Source: Symbiodinium natans (Eukaryota; Sar; Dinophyceae; Suessiales; Symbiodiniaceae). Taken from it: DNA of 64,000 bases. The notes under the pieces are model-generated. The model saw nothing but the letters and a program-made list of their open reading frames with translations. It was not told where the DNA came from and ran no database searches. Shown piece by piece: positions 52,575 to 62,976 of the stretch. The stretch is from NCBI GenBank assembly GCA_905221605.1, contig CAJNDS010002657.1, positions 530,501 to 594,500 of the forward strand, written 5' to 3'. The position numbers and the translations under genes were made by a program. The number at the start of each line of letters is the position of its first letter. Position 1 is the stretch's first letter.

Positions 52575-52682
52575 TTGACTAGGATGCCCAGTAGTACCCT
52601 TATTCCCTTTTTGGTAGGTTTAGGTTCCTATAAACCCCTTTAAGCAAAAAAGGGCACCCTTTTTCATCCTAGGTTACTGGGC
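52575..52682 (+). mobile_element. IR-5 element, copy c
   Basis: GTACCCTTATTCCCTTTTTG, TTCCTATAAACCCC, AAAAAGGGCACCCTTTTT, CCTAGGTTACT. Confidence 0.7.
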
Positions 52683-53117
52683 AACCTAGTTGATGGTTCT
52701 GGGAGAATGAGCTGCTAGCACCTCCGCACTTCCGCCACATGTCAAGCAGTGTTCGATGGGCCGAGTTGCAGGTGTCGGAGGCTTGAGGTTATATCCCCCT
52801 AAACCCGAAACCCTAAACCCTAAACCCTAAACCCTAAATCCTAAACCCTAAACCCTAAACCCTAAATCTTGCCCCATACCCGTGCCCTCTTAGCTGCGCG
52901 TTTAGGGCTTCGAGGTGCACCACAACATGCCCAGCACGCAAGAGTTTTTTCCGAACCCTGAAACTTAGTGACTCGGCTCCCTGACAACCCCCCTCATCCC
53001 TGCCAATCCTTTAACCTTAAAATGCGCACGCAGCTCTCGTTCCCACCCGAAACGTTTAAGCCCTTAACAATCAAGCCCGGAAGTGCGAAGCTCCCAACCT
53101 GAAGCCCGGCAATGCAG

Positions 53118-53417
53118 GGAGCGATGCAGATGGGCGGCCCAGGGCAGATGGGCGCCCCAGGCCAGATGGGCGCCCCAGGGCAGATGGGAGGCCCAGGGCA
53201 GATGATGGGCCCAGGCCAGATGATGGGCCCAGGTCAGATGGCTGGCCCAGGACAATTGGTTGGTCCAGGGCAGCTTGCCGGCCCAGGGCAGCCGGTTGGA
53301 CCAGGCCAGATGGCCGGCCCAATGCAAACGATGGGTCCAGGCCAGATGGCACCGACCCCATATGGGGCGTCATCGACGCAGATGGCCCCGCCCGGCACCT
53401 ACGGCGCGCCGATGCAG
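53118..53417 (+). CDS. unit III tail exon, GPGQM repeat
   Basis: 100 codons: GAMQMGGPGQMGAPGQ, then about ten GPGQM(M/A)/GPGQL units, then MAPTPYGASSTQMAPPGTYG and APMQ. The start and end align to 21431-21523, with a central GPGQM expansion. CAG|G acceptor, GT donor. Met/Gln/Gly-rich and probably disordered. Confidence 0.85.
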
Positions 53418-53886
53418 GTGCCCCGTGGTGATTCTGGGATTCGTGCTGCTTCTTGTTTTTTGAATGATCACACGGCTCTTCGGCTTTGGTTCAGTAGTAA
53501 GCAGGAAGGTGCAAGCTTCCACCAGAGAAAGTGGACGTTTTTACTCCTCAGAAGCCTCGCCAATGGTCTCAAGGTGCAACAAGCCGTCGTCCCGTCGTCC
53601 GAAGCCAGCTTGCGATGGTTTTTTCTTTGTATTTTGCTTAGCTTCGGACCTTGGACCGAAGTTGGATGTGGATAGGGCCGTTTCCTACATGGCTCCCTGA
53701 AGCTTCGTTCTGACACGTGGGCTCGCAACTTCGTCCGGAGGACTCTTGCACACATGTTAAAGACAAGCCCGTCTTTGAGAAAGATGTCTGAACCCCAACA
53801 TGCAAGCCCCAACTCTCTTGCGGCGACAGCCCTAACCTAAATCACCAAGCCCGAAACCCCTTGGCGGCTTCCTGTTTTGAACACAG

Positions 53887-53928
53887 GGACCGGGAGCCGC
53901 CAGTCCTGTGCAGAGCTCCACGATGCAG
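53887..53928 (+). CDS. unit III tail exon GPGAASPVQSSTMQ
   Basis: ACAG|G acceptor, GC donor; TMQ ending as at 23022-23063. Confidence 0.6.
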
Positions 53929-54352
53929 GCGGCGCCGAGGCAAGGGCTGTCCAGCTGCCGCGGGGGGAGGGGGGGGGTGGGGTTTTGGGGTTCAGCGTTT
54001 AGGGTTTAGGGTTGAGGGTGCGCACGGGTTCCTTCTTACGGGGCGCTGGTTCTGATAGTGGCATCATGGTTCACAGTGCTTGCTTTTCCTTGTGGCATCT
54101 GTGATAGACGGGAGTTGTACTGGAAAGCTACTCTCTTAGTCTGGTAGCTCCTGTGCTTCTGCGAACATCAGGCTCGGCATAGACATCCCACAGCCGCAGA
54201 ACAATGTTTGTTCCAAGAAAGCGCACGCATGCCTTTTCTTCAGCCTAAACCCTAAACCCCACTCTCTGAGAACCTCCTTCGTCCTAGACCCCAAAGCGTT
54301 AAACCCCGAAACGCTAAGACCTGAACCCCAGCCCAATCCCCCCCTCATCCCA

Positions 54353-54416
54353 GGACGGTTGAGGTGCCTCAGATCCAATACGAGGACCAGGTCGTGCAGG
54401 TCCCCATCCAGAAGCA
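54353..54416 (+). CDS. alveolin exon IV-1
   Basis: G finishes a codon, then TVEVPQIQYEDQVVQVPIQK plus Q; GC donor. No intron at YE-DQ or DQ-VV, the two sites interrupted in units III and I. Confidence 0.87.
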
Positions 54417-54701
54417 GGCATCCCGCTCTGCTTCGTAGTTCCGGTGTCCGATTTCCACGAGATCTTCCACAAAGACCCTGAGTCATACAAGTATGATATA
54501 TATATATATATGTATATATATATATGATAGTCATACAATTATGATAGTCAGTTCTGACAGTCATACAATTCTGATAATCACACAGTAGTTGTGAATTACC
54601 CAGATACAGCCCCCTCCACATCAGAGCAGGCGACCAAAACCCCCCCAAACACCTGAACACCTGCCCCGAACCCAAAGAAGTGAGCAGTGGTCGTGACTCA
54701 G
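54417..54701 (+). other. intron with (TA)n hairpin
   Basis: TATGATATATATATATATAT at 54493-54530 and repeated CATACAATTATGATAGTCA phrases. Confidence 0.7.
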
Positions 54702-54757
54702 GTTCACGTGCCCATGATCCAGACAGTCCAGAAGACAGTGGAGGTGCCACAGATCCA
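54702..54757 (+). CDS. alveolin exon IV-2
   Basis: VHVPMIQTVQKTVEVPQI plus CA; GT donor (CA|GTGCCT). Counterpart of 1594-1649, where the donor is GC. Confidence 0.88.
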
Positions 54758-55125
54758 GTGCCTTGACTGCAGTAGCTGGTCCGGCGTTCCGTGCTTACAG
54801 GCGCTCCAGCTTGTGTAATTTGCGTATTGTTGTTCTTGTCCCTGTCTACTTTCCGCCCTCCGTATCATCATATGATTCTTCTGATTCTTACTCTTACTTG
54901 CACTTGCAATTTGTCCGGTCACAGTGGTGCGAGATTTTCTCTGAGCCTTTGCGTTTAGGGAGTGCTAAGCAATATTGGGTGCCTACCCTTTTGGACAACA
55001 CGCCCTTCTGGAATGGGACTACGAGGTTCTAATCTCGCGAGTGGCGAGTTCCAAACCGTAGCACCCCTTTGCCCTAAACCCAATGCCCCAGAAACGCCCG
55101 GAATGCCAAAAGCCTACCTCGTGAG

Positions 55126-55189
55126 GTACATGGACAAGGTGGTTGAGGTGCCAGTGCAGAAGCAGGTGCATGTGCCCCTGGTTCAGACG
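55126..55189 (+). CDS. alveolin exon IV-3
   Basis: G, then YMDKVVEVPVQKQVHVPLVQ and T; GTGAG|G acceptor, GC donor. Confidence 0.9.
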
Positions 55190-55416
55190 GCTCTTCGGCA
55201 GCAGACTTGATATCGGGAACCCTTAAACCCTAAACCCTAAACCGTAAACCCAAAAACCTTAAAGGTGAGGGAAGGTGCTTTGGATTGAGCCGCACAAGCC
55301 GTTGCTTTCAATCTGGGGCAGCCTAAGAAACTTGAAGCCCTGAGGACTTTCACTTCTCGACGCCCCAAGCTCCCGCCTGGACCCCAAACCCTGAAGCCTA
55401 AACCCGAAATCCTCAG

Positions 55417-55455
55417 GTGCATCGTCCGGTGGAGGTGCCGCAGATCGAGTACATC
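55417..55455 (+). CDS. alveolin exon IV-4
   Basis: VHRPVEVPQIEYI; GA donor (ATC|GAGCCT). Confidence 0.87.
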
Positions 55456-55606
55456 GAGCCTCGGCAAAGCAGTGACGACGTTCGAGCATACACCAGGATG
55501 GCACCAAAGTCCCAGCAGTCTAGGTAGCTACACTGCTGAAGCTTTTTTTGACGGCCCCCTGACTCAGAGTCTCCAAACCCTTGGACTGATCCCTATCCTG
55601 ACTCAG

Positions 55607-55681
55607 GACCATCACGTGCACATCCCGATCCAGAAGCACCGCCATGTGCCGGTTCAGATCCCGGTCCAGCGCCCTGTGGAG
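55607..55681 (+). CDS. alveolin exon IV-5
   Basis: DHHVHIPIQKHRHVPVQIP then VQRPVE; CAG|G acceptor, GC donor. Confidence 0.92.
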
Positions 55682-55774
55682 GCTCAGTCGCTGCATGTCA
55701 ACAAAAAACTCAGCCTTTGTAGGGTTAAGTGTCCGGGGTTCCGAAAGAACCAGCCATACCTCCAGCGCAGCCCG

Positions 55775-55860
55775 CCACCACTGCCACCGCCACCACTGCC
55801 ACCGCCACCGCCGCCAGAACTAGCATCGCCACCAACACCGCCACCCACACCGCCACCCCA
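55775..55860 (+). repeat. (CCACCG/CCACTG)n tract
   Basis: Tandem CCGCCACCACTGCCACCG-type hexamers giving Pro runs in the read-through frame; intronic. Confidence 0.85.
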
Positions 55861-55861
55861 T

Positions 55862-56230
55862 CGATGACGACGTCAACACCGCCAGCAAGAACACAACCCA
55901 GCATATGAGGACCACCTCAACAAAGAAGGACACATCAGCAACGGCGGCATGAGCCCCATGCACAGAGTGGTGAGGGAAGGAGGCTTCTGCATCGCACTTT
56001 GCATTTGGAGGTGCCCACCAGACTTAGATTAAGAAGAGAGATCTAAGACCATGGACCGGTTTGGAACCACCAAAGCTGAGCCCTTGTCAGCTGTGTGACG
56101 CTATGTTCGACGGCTGCATGGTGCGGGCCGTCTGAGATGGAGCACCTCAGCAGCAGCAACAGCACAACCCGTCATTACAAGAAGGGCAGTACTACTAACA
56201 GCAACACCATCACGGTCACGAAGCAGGAGC

Positions 56231-56279
<49 letters not shown>

Positions 56280-56634
56280 TCGGAATCACCTCAGTTGTGG
56301 CCCACTAGATCCTAAGCCATGTAGAAGCAGCACGGAATGAAGATAGGTCACAACTGTGTTAGCATGAAAGGCCTTACTTTTGAATTTAGGGTCTCGGTTC
56401 GGAAAAGGTTGAGAAGGTCCATTTGTGTTTTCACGAGCCACCGACACAACATAACCTCATCAGTCACTTCACTGTCTTCTCACCTTGAAAACACCAAACC
56501 ACACGAATCATCCTAAACCCCAAACACTCCTTTCTCATGCCGTCTTTGTTCCTTGTCATGTGCTAGGGTTTAGGGTTCGGGGATTACGGCTCAAACCCTC
56601 CCCCCAAAACCCCTTAAACCCTCAATCGCCGTAG
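55862..56634 (+). other. intron with (GAGCAG)n
   Basis: AGGAGCAGGAGC repeats at 56221-56279. No exon recognised. Confidence 0.55.
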
Positions 56635-56703
56635 GTCAATGTGATCGAGACCACCGAGAAGGTGGTTGACATCCCAGTGGTTAAGCAGCGTGAAGTGCCG
56701 CAG
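56635..56703 (+). CDS. alveolin exon IV-6
   Basis: VNVIETTEKVVDIPVVKQRE then VPQ; TAG|G acceptor, GC donor. Confidence 0.9.
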
Positions 56704-56850
56704 GCCAGGTTCTTGTTGGCGATACCTTTTCGGAGCGTTTTTTCTACAAGGTTACCCAAAAGAGCACCGACACATTCCGTCACACTAACCCTAAACCCTG
56801 AACCCTGAAGCCCTGAAGTGTAGGGTGTCCGGCATCGTGCTTTCTGGGAG

Positions 56851-56886
56851 GTCCAGACCGTTGAGCGAATCGTCGAAGTTCCGATG
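56851..56886 (+). CDS. alveolin exon IV-7
   Basis: VQTVERIVEVPM; GT donor. Single copy, against two in unit I. Confidence 0.84.
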
Positions 56887-56950
56887 GTGCTGCCCTTGAG
56901 GAGATTTAGGTTTAGGCGGGCTTTGTGGGTTGGCATCTGTTTTTTGGAGT

Positions 56951-57054
56951 CTACTTAGAGGCACATGGGTAGTTATAAGTGGGGTTACAAGCAGGGTAAC
57001 TATGATTAGGACTGGTTCTCACCTTGTCTCGGGCACCATGAACCTCCAAGTAGG
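56951..57054 (+). mobile_element. IR-1 element, copy m
   Basis: CTACTTAGAGGCACATGGGT ... CACCATGAACCTCCAAGTAG. Confidence 0.82.
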
Positions 57055-57174
57055 AGTTTAGGGGGAATCCGACGCCCTACTGCATCCCGCGTAGATTCTC
57101 CGACTCAAGGAGTTCTTGTGACTTTCTCCGTGGCTTTGGGGTTTAGGGTTTGGGGCATCCGGTTGTTGTGCAGC

Positions 57175-57280
57175 AACCCTAAACCCTGAACCCTAAACCC
57201 TAAACCCTAAACCCCAAACCCTAAACCCTAAACCCTAAACCCCAAACCCTAAACCCTAAACCCTAAACCCTGAACCCCTT
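57175..57280 (+). repeat. interstitial CCCTAAA array with CCCCAAA variants
   Basis: About 14 units. Confidence 0.95.
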
Positions 57281-57317
57281 CATGCCTTCAAGATCCGTGC
57301 CACGTCTTGAGGTGCAG

Positions 57318-57347
57318 GTGGTCCAGAAGGTCGTGGAGATCCCTACG
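57318..57347 (+). CDS. alveolin exon IV-8
   Basis: VVQKVVEIPT; CAG|G acceptor, GC donor. No counterpart found in unit I. Confidence 0.78.
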
Positions 57348-57777
57348 GCGAATCCCGGGGGGGGGGGGGTGTTTAGGGTTTAGGGTTTGGGGTTTAGGGT
57401 TTAGGGTTTAGGGTTTAGGGTTGGGGGAGAAGAAGGTTGAAGGATGTCGACGGGCTGAATTTTTAGGGTTCCGTGATTCTCGTGAGATTGGGTTCCTAGG
57501 GGCTGTGGGTGCAGGCCTCAGCAGGGCCTACGCCCTAAACCCTAAAACCAAAATCAAAAACCGTAAGCCCTAAACCCTAACCTGCTCAAATCTTGCTCCC
57601 AATTCTCGGATCTTGAAACCCTGAGTCCTCAATGCCTGCATCCAACGTCTCACAAACCTTAAACTTCTCCCCCCCCAGGAATCCTTTGTTTATTTACATA
57701 GAACCCAAAGGAATATTAAAGAATATGTTCAAAGGGGTTTTAAAGTAGCTCCACTTCAACGATCCCCTGGCTGCCAG

Positions 57778-57840
57778 GAGGGCCAGACGGTGCAGGGCAC
57801 CGTACGGGAGGTCGACATCCCCGCCGAGCCCCGCCGCGAG
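57778..57840 (+). CDS. alveolin exon IV-9
   Basis: EGQTVQGTVREVDIPAEPRR plus E; GA donor (GAG|GATAGA). Confidence 0.9.
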
Positions 57841-57869
57841 GATAGAAGCGTTGGGGGTGGGGGGGGCCC

Positions 57870-57962
57870 CCAAAATCCCTAGAATCCCTAAAGTCCTTGA
57901 AATCCCTGAAATCCCTAAAATCCCCAAAATCCCTAAAATCCCCAAAAACCCTAAAGACCCTA
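57870..57962 (+). repeat. CCCTAAAAT/AAATCC tandem repeat
   Basis: About ten AATCCCTAA(A/G) units, a variant of the telomere-like motif. The reverse strand gives a GILGILGI frame. Confidence 0.85.
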
Positions 57963-58006
57963 AGCCCTAAGCCCCAAAGGGTATACTAAAGGGAATACCA
58001 GCTCTA

Positions 58007-58163
58007 GTCAGGGGTTCCCCTACTACCCCCCTCTCTGCCCCCCCCCCCCCCCCCTAGGTTCCCCCCACAATCAAGGCGGGGATAATTAAGCCTACTTAAG
58101 GTCAGTTAAGGGGGGGAATCTAGGGGGGGGAGTATAGAGGGGGGTATTAGGGAAGCCCATGAT
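58007..58163 (+). mobile_element. IR-8 element, copy b
   Basis: CAGGGGTTCCCCTACTACCC...CCCCTAGGTTCCCCCC and GGGGGGAATCTAGGGGGGGG...GGGGTATTAGGGAAGCCCAT; loop AATTAAGCCTACTTAAGG. Same design as 49655. Confidence 0.8.
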
Positions 58164-58284
58164 CTAATCGTCCTTGCCTTAAACCATGTTCCAACTTTCT
58201 GGAGTTTACTGCAGAAACCCCCGATCCGCGCAGAGCCCTCGACCTGATTCTTAAAAAACCTCTGAAGCTCGCAAAGCCCCTGAA

Positions 58285-58365
58285 CCCTGAACCCTAAACC
58301 CTAAACCCTAAACCCTTAACCCCTAAACCCTAAACCCTAAACCCTAAACCCTAAACCCTAAACCC
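58285..58365 (+). repeat. interstitial CCCTAAA array
   Basis: About 11 units. Confidence 0.95.
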
Positions 58366-58457
58366 CTCTTTTGTAGGGCCATGCCTGGCTCATGTGCGGT
58401 TCCGGTCAAGAAGCCTTCCTCGCCTCTGCTTGCAGGGCCTGGCAGCACTCTACACGT

Positions 58458-58585
58458 ATACCTTGGGATGTTCCCCCTGATGCTGACAGCCCTGAATAGG
58501 GATTAGAATATAATAGGGGGTACTATAATCCCTACTAAGGGCTGTTAGTACAAGGGGTAACACCAAGTATACCTTACAGATCCCA
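58458..58585 (+). mobile_element. nested inverted repeat, single copy
   Basis: CTTGGGATGTTCC...CTGACAGCCCTGAATAGGGATTA pairs with AATCCCTACTAAGGGCTGTTAG...GATCCCAAG. Confidence 0.6.
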
Positions 58586-58812
58586 AGCCCGAGCAAACCC
58601 CTGCTGGCCTCACAGGGCCGCCGGCAGCATCCCATCCTAACCTCTGTCGGGTGCTGTAGGGTTTAGGGTTTAGGGTTTAGGGTTTAGGGTTCATGGTTTC
58701 CGGGGCTTGTCATGAGTGCCGATGTCTTGGGATCGAGGTCTCGTAGTCTCCGACCTAAGACTTGGGCTAGGATCATGCTTGGGGGTTTGGGAACATGGGC
58801 TGGGCCGGGGAG

Positions 58813-58839
58813 GAGCACCCGACGCAGACTGTCCAGCAG
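58813..58839 (+). CDS. alveolin exon IV-10
   Basis: EHPTQTVQQ; AG|G acceptor, GC donor. Confidence 0.82.
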
Positions 58840-59013
58840 GCCAGTTGCAGAAAGCGTGGTTCTGTTCTTTTTTGTCTAAGGCCGTTTAAGTATCTAGGGT
58901 TAAAGCTCTGGGGTTTGCAGTTTCGGTTTCATGCTTAAGTTTCTGGGCCCGACCCTCAATCCTTCAGCCCCCCCAAAACACAGAAAGCCCCTACGCAGCT
59001 GCGCCGGCAACAG

Positions 59014-59058
59014 GTCCTTGCAGGGCCCGATCATCCCATGGAGGTGGTCCAGGGACAG
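59014..59058 (+). CDS. unit IV tail exon VLAGPDHP
   Basis: VLAGPDHPMEVVQGQ; CAG|G acceptor, GT donor. Confidence 0.8.
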
Positions 59059-59106
59059 GTGTGGGCCTTGCGAGGGCACTGCAGTGCGGCATCGGGGACT
59101 TTCGTT

Positions 59107-59202
59107 TTGTGGTGGTGGTGGTGGTGGTGGTGGTGGTGGTGGTGGTGGTGGTGGTGGTTGTGGTGGTGGTGGTGGTGGGTGGTGGTGGTGATGGTGGTGG
59201 TT
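59107..59202 (+). repeat. (TGG)n microsatellite
   Basis: About 30 TGG units with a few substitutions. Confidence 0.95.
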
Positions 59203-59475
59203 ACCCTTGTTTAGAGCTCGCAGTTTTTGCCCAAAAGATGTGCGGCAGCCTTTGTTGGCTTGAATGAGCATTGCTTGTCTACACCCTTTAGCAGTGTCCA
59301 TCCAGGGCTTAGGGTGCTTGGTTCTTGGGGTTGGGTTTTGGAGGGTGCAGGGTTCTTGCCTTGAAGCTTGTACTACCCGAATTCAAGCACTATCATGATA
59401 CTATCATGTCCAAACTCTCTAATGTTTCTAAAGCCTAAATTCCAAGCCCAAAACCCCACGCCCAAAACCATACTA

Positions 59476-59575
59476 TAGGGGTCGGAATATTTACTGATAG
59501 TATTCCCTTATGGTCCCTTTGCAATGATACTTTAAAAACCCCAAGACCCTGTTCTATTTATTAAGGCCGCCCAAA
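59476..59575 (+). mobile_element. IR-3 element, copy d
   Basis: TAGGGGTCGGAATATTTACT, AGTATTCCCTTATGGTCCCT, and TTATTAAGGCCGC end. Confidence 0.75.
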
Positions 59576-59600
59576 ACGTCCGAGCCTTTTCGGGGCTGAG

Positions 59601-59633
59601 GTCACGGAGGCTCCCCAGGCTCCCCAGCCACAG
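59601..59633 (+). CDS. tail exon VTEAPQAPQPQ
   Basis: CTGAG|G acceptor, GC donor. Confidence 0.7.
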
Positions 59634-59896
59634 GCCATGGGTGGTGGGGTTTTTATTCGGGGAGCCTTGGACGTTGCCGTGGGGGTTGAGGGGTTCACTG
59701 GGGCTTGGTATTTTGGGTTGTTGGGACTTCGGGTTGTCGTGGCCTTGGTGCTTTAAAGGGGTGCTCGAGGTGCCATCTTCTTCATCCTCGTTCGTAGAAT
59801 CCCTCTGCGGCCTGCGCTGTCCAAATCTCAACCCTTCGAACTCACCAGACCGGTTTAGGGTTTAGCCAAACAAAACACGCACAAAGCCGTAGTGAG

Positions 59897-59920
59897 GTCC
59901 AGCTGCAGCAGCCCATGACG
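59897..59920 (+). CDS. tail microexon VQLQQPMT
   Basis: Ends PMT before GCTGGG, the same donor context as 60421 and 60632; probably a shortened copy of that module. Confidence 0.5.
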
Positions 59921-60048
59921 GCTGGGACCGCAAACTCTGTGTGAAGCTCCCAAACCTTGAGAACTTGGCCCTCAAGCTCGAAGCCCAAAAGCCCCGCACC
60001 CTAAACCCTAAACCCTAAACCTAAACCCTAAACCCTAAAGCCCCGGAG

Positions 60049-60087
60049 CCAGCGCAGCCGCAGGGTGCACCCTATGGTGCCCCGCAG
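60049..60087 (+). CDS. tail exon PAQPQGAPYGAPQ
   Basis: Matches the first half of 60335-60421; right border uncertain. Confidence 0.55.
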
Positions 60088-60334
60088 CCAGCTCGGGCCT
60101 TAAGCTTCGGAGGCGTCGAAACCCACGCCCTCAACGCCTCCAGCCCATACATCCTTGCAACAAGGCACCTGTAATCTCAGTGCTTTTATCTTTCTGACCC
60201 GATGCGACTCGAGTATGGACCAGGTAGGAAGAAAGCGCTCCTTGCCCGCAGATGCCGAAAACTTGCCTGCAGGATTCATGACAGAAAGCCCTAAGCCCCA
60301 AAGCCTGAAGTACCGAAGACACCAAAGCCATCAG

Positions 60335-60421
60335 GTCCCAGCGCAGCCGCAGGGTGCACCCTACGGGGCCCCGCAGCCCATGCCGCAGCCCATGCCGCAG
60401 CCCATGCCGCAGCCCATGACG
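60335..60421 (+). CDS. tail exon GAPYGAP + PQPM repeats, copy 1
   Basis: VPAQPQGAPYGAPQPMPQPM, two further PQPM units, then T (29 codons); GC donor. Resembles the unit II GAPYGAPQTM exons. Confidence 0.84.
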
Positions 60422-60545
60422 GCTGGGACCTTAAACTTTTTGGGGTTTGAAGCGTCTACATCAGCACTCAAAACCCGGCCCTTAAACTTTGGGGTATGAA
60501 GCGTCTACATCTGCACTCAGAATCCTTCAACCCACAAAGTCTCAG

Positions 60546-60632
60546 GTCCCAGCGCAGCCGCAGGGTGCACCGTACGGGGCGCCGCAGCCCATGCCGCAGC
60601 CCATGCCGCAGCCCATGCCGCAGCCCATGACG
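60546..60632 (+). CDS. tail exon GAPYGAP + PQPM repeats, copy 2
   Basis: Same 29 residues as copy 1, 211 bp downstream, with flanking GGGGxxTGAAGCGTCTACATC also duplicated. Confidence 0.84.
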
Positions 60633-60872
60633 GCTGGGCCCCTCCTAAAATTTGGGGCTTGAAGCGTCTACATCCACACTGAAAAGCCCTCAAGCCCCAA
60701 AGCCATCAGGTCCCAGCTTCTTTATATGACAAGCGACCCTCATTTGCCTCTGAAACCACACACCCCGAAGTCTGACAAACATCCCTGCCTTCTTGACATA
60801 CTTGGACAATCCTGGACCTAATTCTGTAGTTCGGAGCTGGATCGCGTCCTCAACCTTCTACGTCCTGGGCAG

Positions 60873-60938
60873 GTGCCCGCCACCACCACCACCATCGGTG
60901 AGCCGGTCTACCTGCCGCCCACGACCGGCCCGGCCGAG
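60873..60938 (+). CDS. tail exon PVYLPP module
   Basis: VPATTTTIGEPVYLPPTTGP then AE; GT donor. Confidence 0.82.
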
Positions 60939-61045
60939 GTTGGTGGGGATGCAGCCCTGAACTCAATTCCGAGTTCCTCTACAAGCCGATATGCAACAAT
61001 GCACCCTGCAGCCTGAAGCCCCAAAGATCTATGTCCTACAACTAC

Positions 61046-61138
61046 TTTATAACCATACTAGGGCACTTAAGGGGCTTATAAGTGGGTTATGAGTACAGTT
61101 ATTATTGGTTGATAAGTACCATGAACCTCCAAGTACAA
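61046..61138 (+). mobile_element. IR-1 element, copy n (left end decayed)
   Basis: GGCTTATAAGTGGGTTATGA middle and ACCATGAACCTCCAAGTAC end. Confidence 0.65.
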
Positions 61139-61352
61139 GTAGTTGAGGCCTTGATTGCCAGAGCTCCAAGGCCCACTCGCCAACCAACCAAGTGCCCAAA
61201 AGCCAAGCAGACAGCAAACGAGCAATCAAATGAACAAGCAAGCATGCATGCACGCGAACACGCAACCAAACAGGTAGGATTTTGGTTCATGGTCTATTTT
61301 CGGGGTCTGAGGGATTTGTTTGAAAAAATGGAGCGTCAAGCGGGCAATGCAG

Positions 61353-61445
61353 GCTCCGATGCAGATGGCCCCAGAGCAGGCCCCGACCACCTATGGGGCC
61401 CCGCCGACGCAGATGGCCCCGGCTACCTACGGCGCCCCCATGCAG
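61353..61445 (+). CDS. tail exon MQMAP/TYGAP module
   Basis: APMQMAPEQAPTTYGAP then PTQMAPATYGAPMQ; GT donor. Confidence 0.85.
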
Positions 61446-61599
61446 GTGCCCTCGCGCATTTCTGGGTGTGCAGACCGAGTTGGATTCCGGAAAGATTTCA
61501 CGGTCACGTGTCGGTGTCAGCTCACGTTGTAATTGCAGTGCGCGGTCTGCGCGGTGATTCTGGGTGCGCACCATTCTTCGGAACATGGTTTCCTGCCAG

Positions 61600-61662
61600 G
61601 CGCCAGCGACAACCACCATCGGTGAGCCGGTGTACCTGCCTCCCATCACTGCGCCTTCCGAG
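61600..61662 (+). CDS. tail exon PVYLPP module
   Basis: APATTTIGEPVYLPPITAPS plus E; GC donor. Read-through would stop six codons on (61678-61680). Confidence 0.82.
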
Positions 61663-61902
61663 GCCGGTCAACGGGCATAGCGGATGAGTCCGATCTTGGG
61701 GCCACAGCTTGTAGACATAGTTGCTGTCGCGTATGAGTGCTACAGTTCTGGCCAATAGGCCAGGAGATTGGGGTCACCCAACGCTATACACTCATCAGCT
61801 CTTTGAAAGGAACCCTATGTATTATACACACACCACAATCGATAATGTAGACCCTGCCTCATCCTTGCAAACGGCGCCGTCAAAGCAGCCTCGACGAATC
61901 AG

Positions 61903-61965
61903 GGCGCCCCTCAGATGGCCCCAGCCTACGGCGCTCCGGCCCCGGCCTACGGCGCTCCGGTGCAG
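61903..61965 (+). CDS. tail exon YGAP module
   Basis: GAPQMAPAYGAPAPAYGAPV plus Q; GT donor. Diverges from copy 2 after GAP. Confidence 0.82.
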
Positions 61966-62259
61966 GTCTCGCGCTTGAGGGCACGTGTTGTCCAAGGTTT
62001 AGGGTTCAGGGCTCGGGCATTAGGTTTGAGCTTAGGCGGTTGCAGAAAGCGATGCCCGCAGCACTGTTGCCCTTAAGCCCACTTCCTGAACCTTTAGCTC
62101 TACTTCGACATTGTTCTCAGCGCATGTCCCCCTTTACATTTTACTATCTTGCGTTTTGCTTTGCAGAAATCTTCTCAACCAAACCCTCTGCAAAGAAACC
62201 TCCAGTTACTCAACCTGAAACCCACCCTCAACCGTTCAACCCTTTTTTGCCCTCAAACC

Positions 62260-62528
62260 TACGTCAGACATATACATATACGGACATATACAGAATACGT
62301 GTGTTTGTGTGCATGCAGGTATGTAAGTACGTATATACACACACCCACACATGTTTCGAACATAAAAAACAACATCAACAAGCACACACGCTACAAAGCA
62401 AACACACAGACAGACACCTGCACACACAGAGACAATATCAAGCACAAGCAAGCAAGCACAGCCGAGCAAGCGAACAAACAAACACAAACGAAGAAACGGA
62501 CAGACAAACAACGCAAGTATCTAGCAAG
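62260..62528 (+). repeat. CA/AAC-rich low-complexity stretch
   Basis: ACATATACATATACGGACAT, CACACACACC and repeated AAACAAACACA/GCAAGCAAGC. No exon recognised between 61965 and 62667. Confidence 0.75.
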
Positions 62529-62666
62529 CAAACGAACAATCAGATGAACAGGCAAGCACGCATGCACGCGAACACGCAACCAAACAGGTAGGATTTTGGT
62601 TCATGGTCTATTTTCGGGGTCTGAGGGATTTGTTTGAAAAAATGGAGCGTCAAGCGGGCAATGCAG

Positions 62667-62759
62667 GCTCCGATGCAGATGGCCCCAGAGCAGGCCCCGA
62701 CCACCTATGGGGCCCCGCCGACGCAGATGGCCCCGGCTACCTACGGCGCCCCCATGCAG
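62667..62759 (+). CDS. tail exon MQMAP/TYGAP module, duplicate
   Basis: Identical in sequence to 61353-61445. Confidence 0.85.
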
Positions 62760-62913
62760 GTGCCCTCGCGCATTTCTGGGTGTGCAGACCGAGTTGGATT
62801 CCGGAAAGATTTCACGGTCACGTGTCGGTGTCAGCTCACGTTGTAATTGCAGTGCGCGGTCTGCGCGGTGATTCTGGGTGCGCACCATTCTTCGGAACAT
62901 GGTTTCCTGCCAG

Positions 62914-62976
62914 GCGCCAGCGACAACCACCATCGGTGAGCCGGTGTACCTGCCTCCCATCACTGCGCCTTCCGAG
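62914..62976 (+). CDS. tail exon PVYLPP module, duplicate
   Basis: Identical to 61600-61662. Confidence 0.82.

Larger units (their letters stand above)
51561..53117 (+). other. intron or junction with several elements
   Basis: Holds IR-1 copies (52134-52300, 52457-52542), IR-5 copy c (52575-52680) and telomere-type runs. Open frames at 51711-52172 on both strands have no motif. Confidence 0.5.
61215..61957 (+). repeat. exon-containing segmental duplication, copy 1
   Basis: Near-identical to 62529-63271 at a constant 1,314-bp offset, spanning exons 61353, 61600 and 61903 and their introns. Confidence 0.92.
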
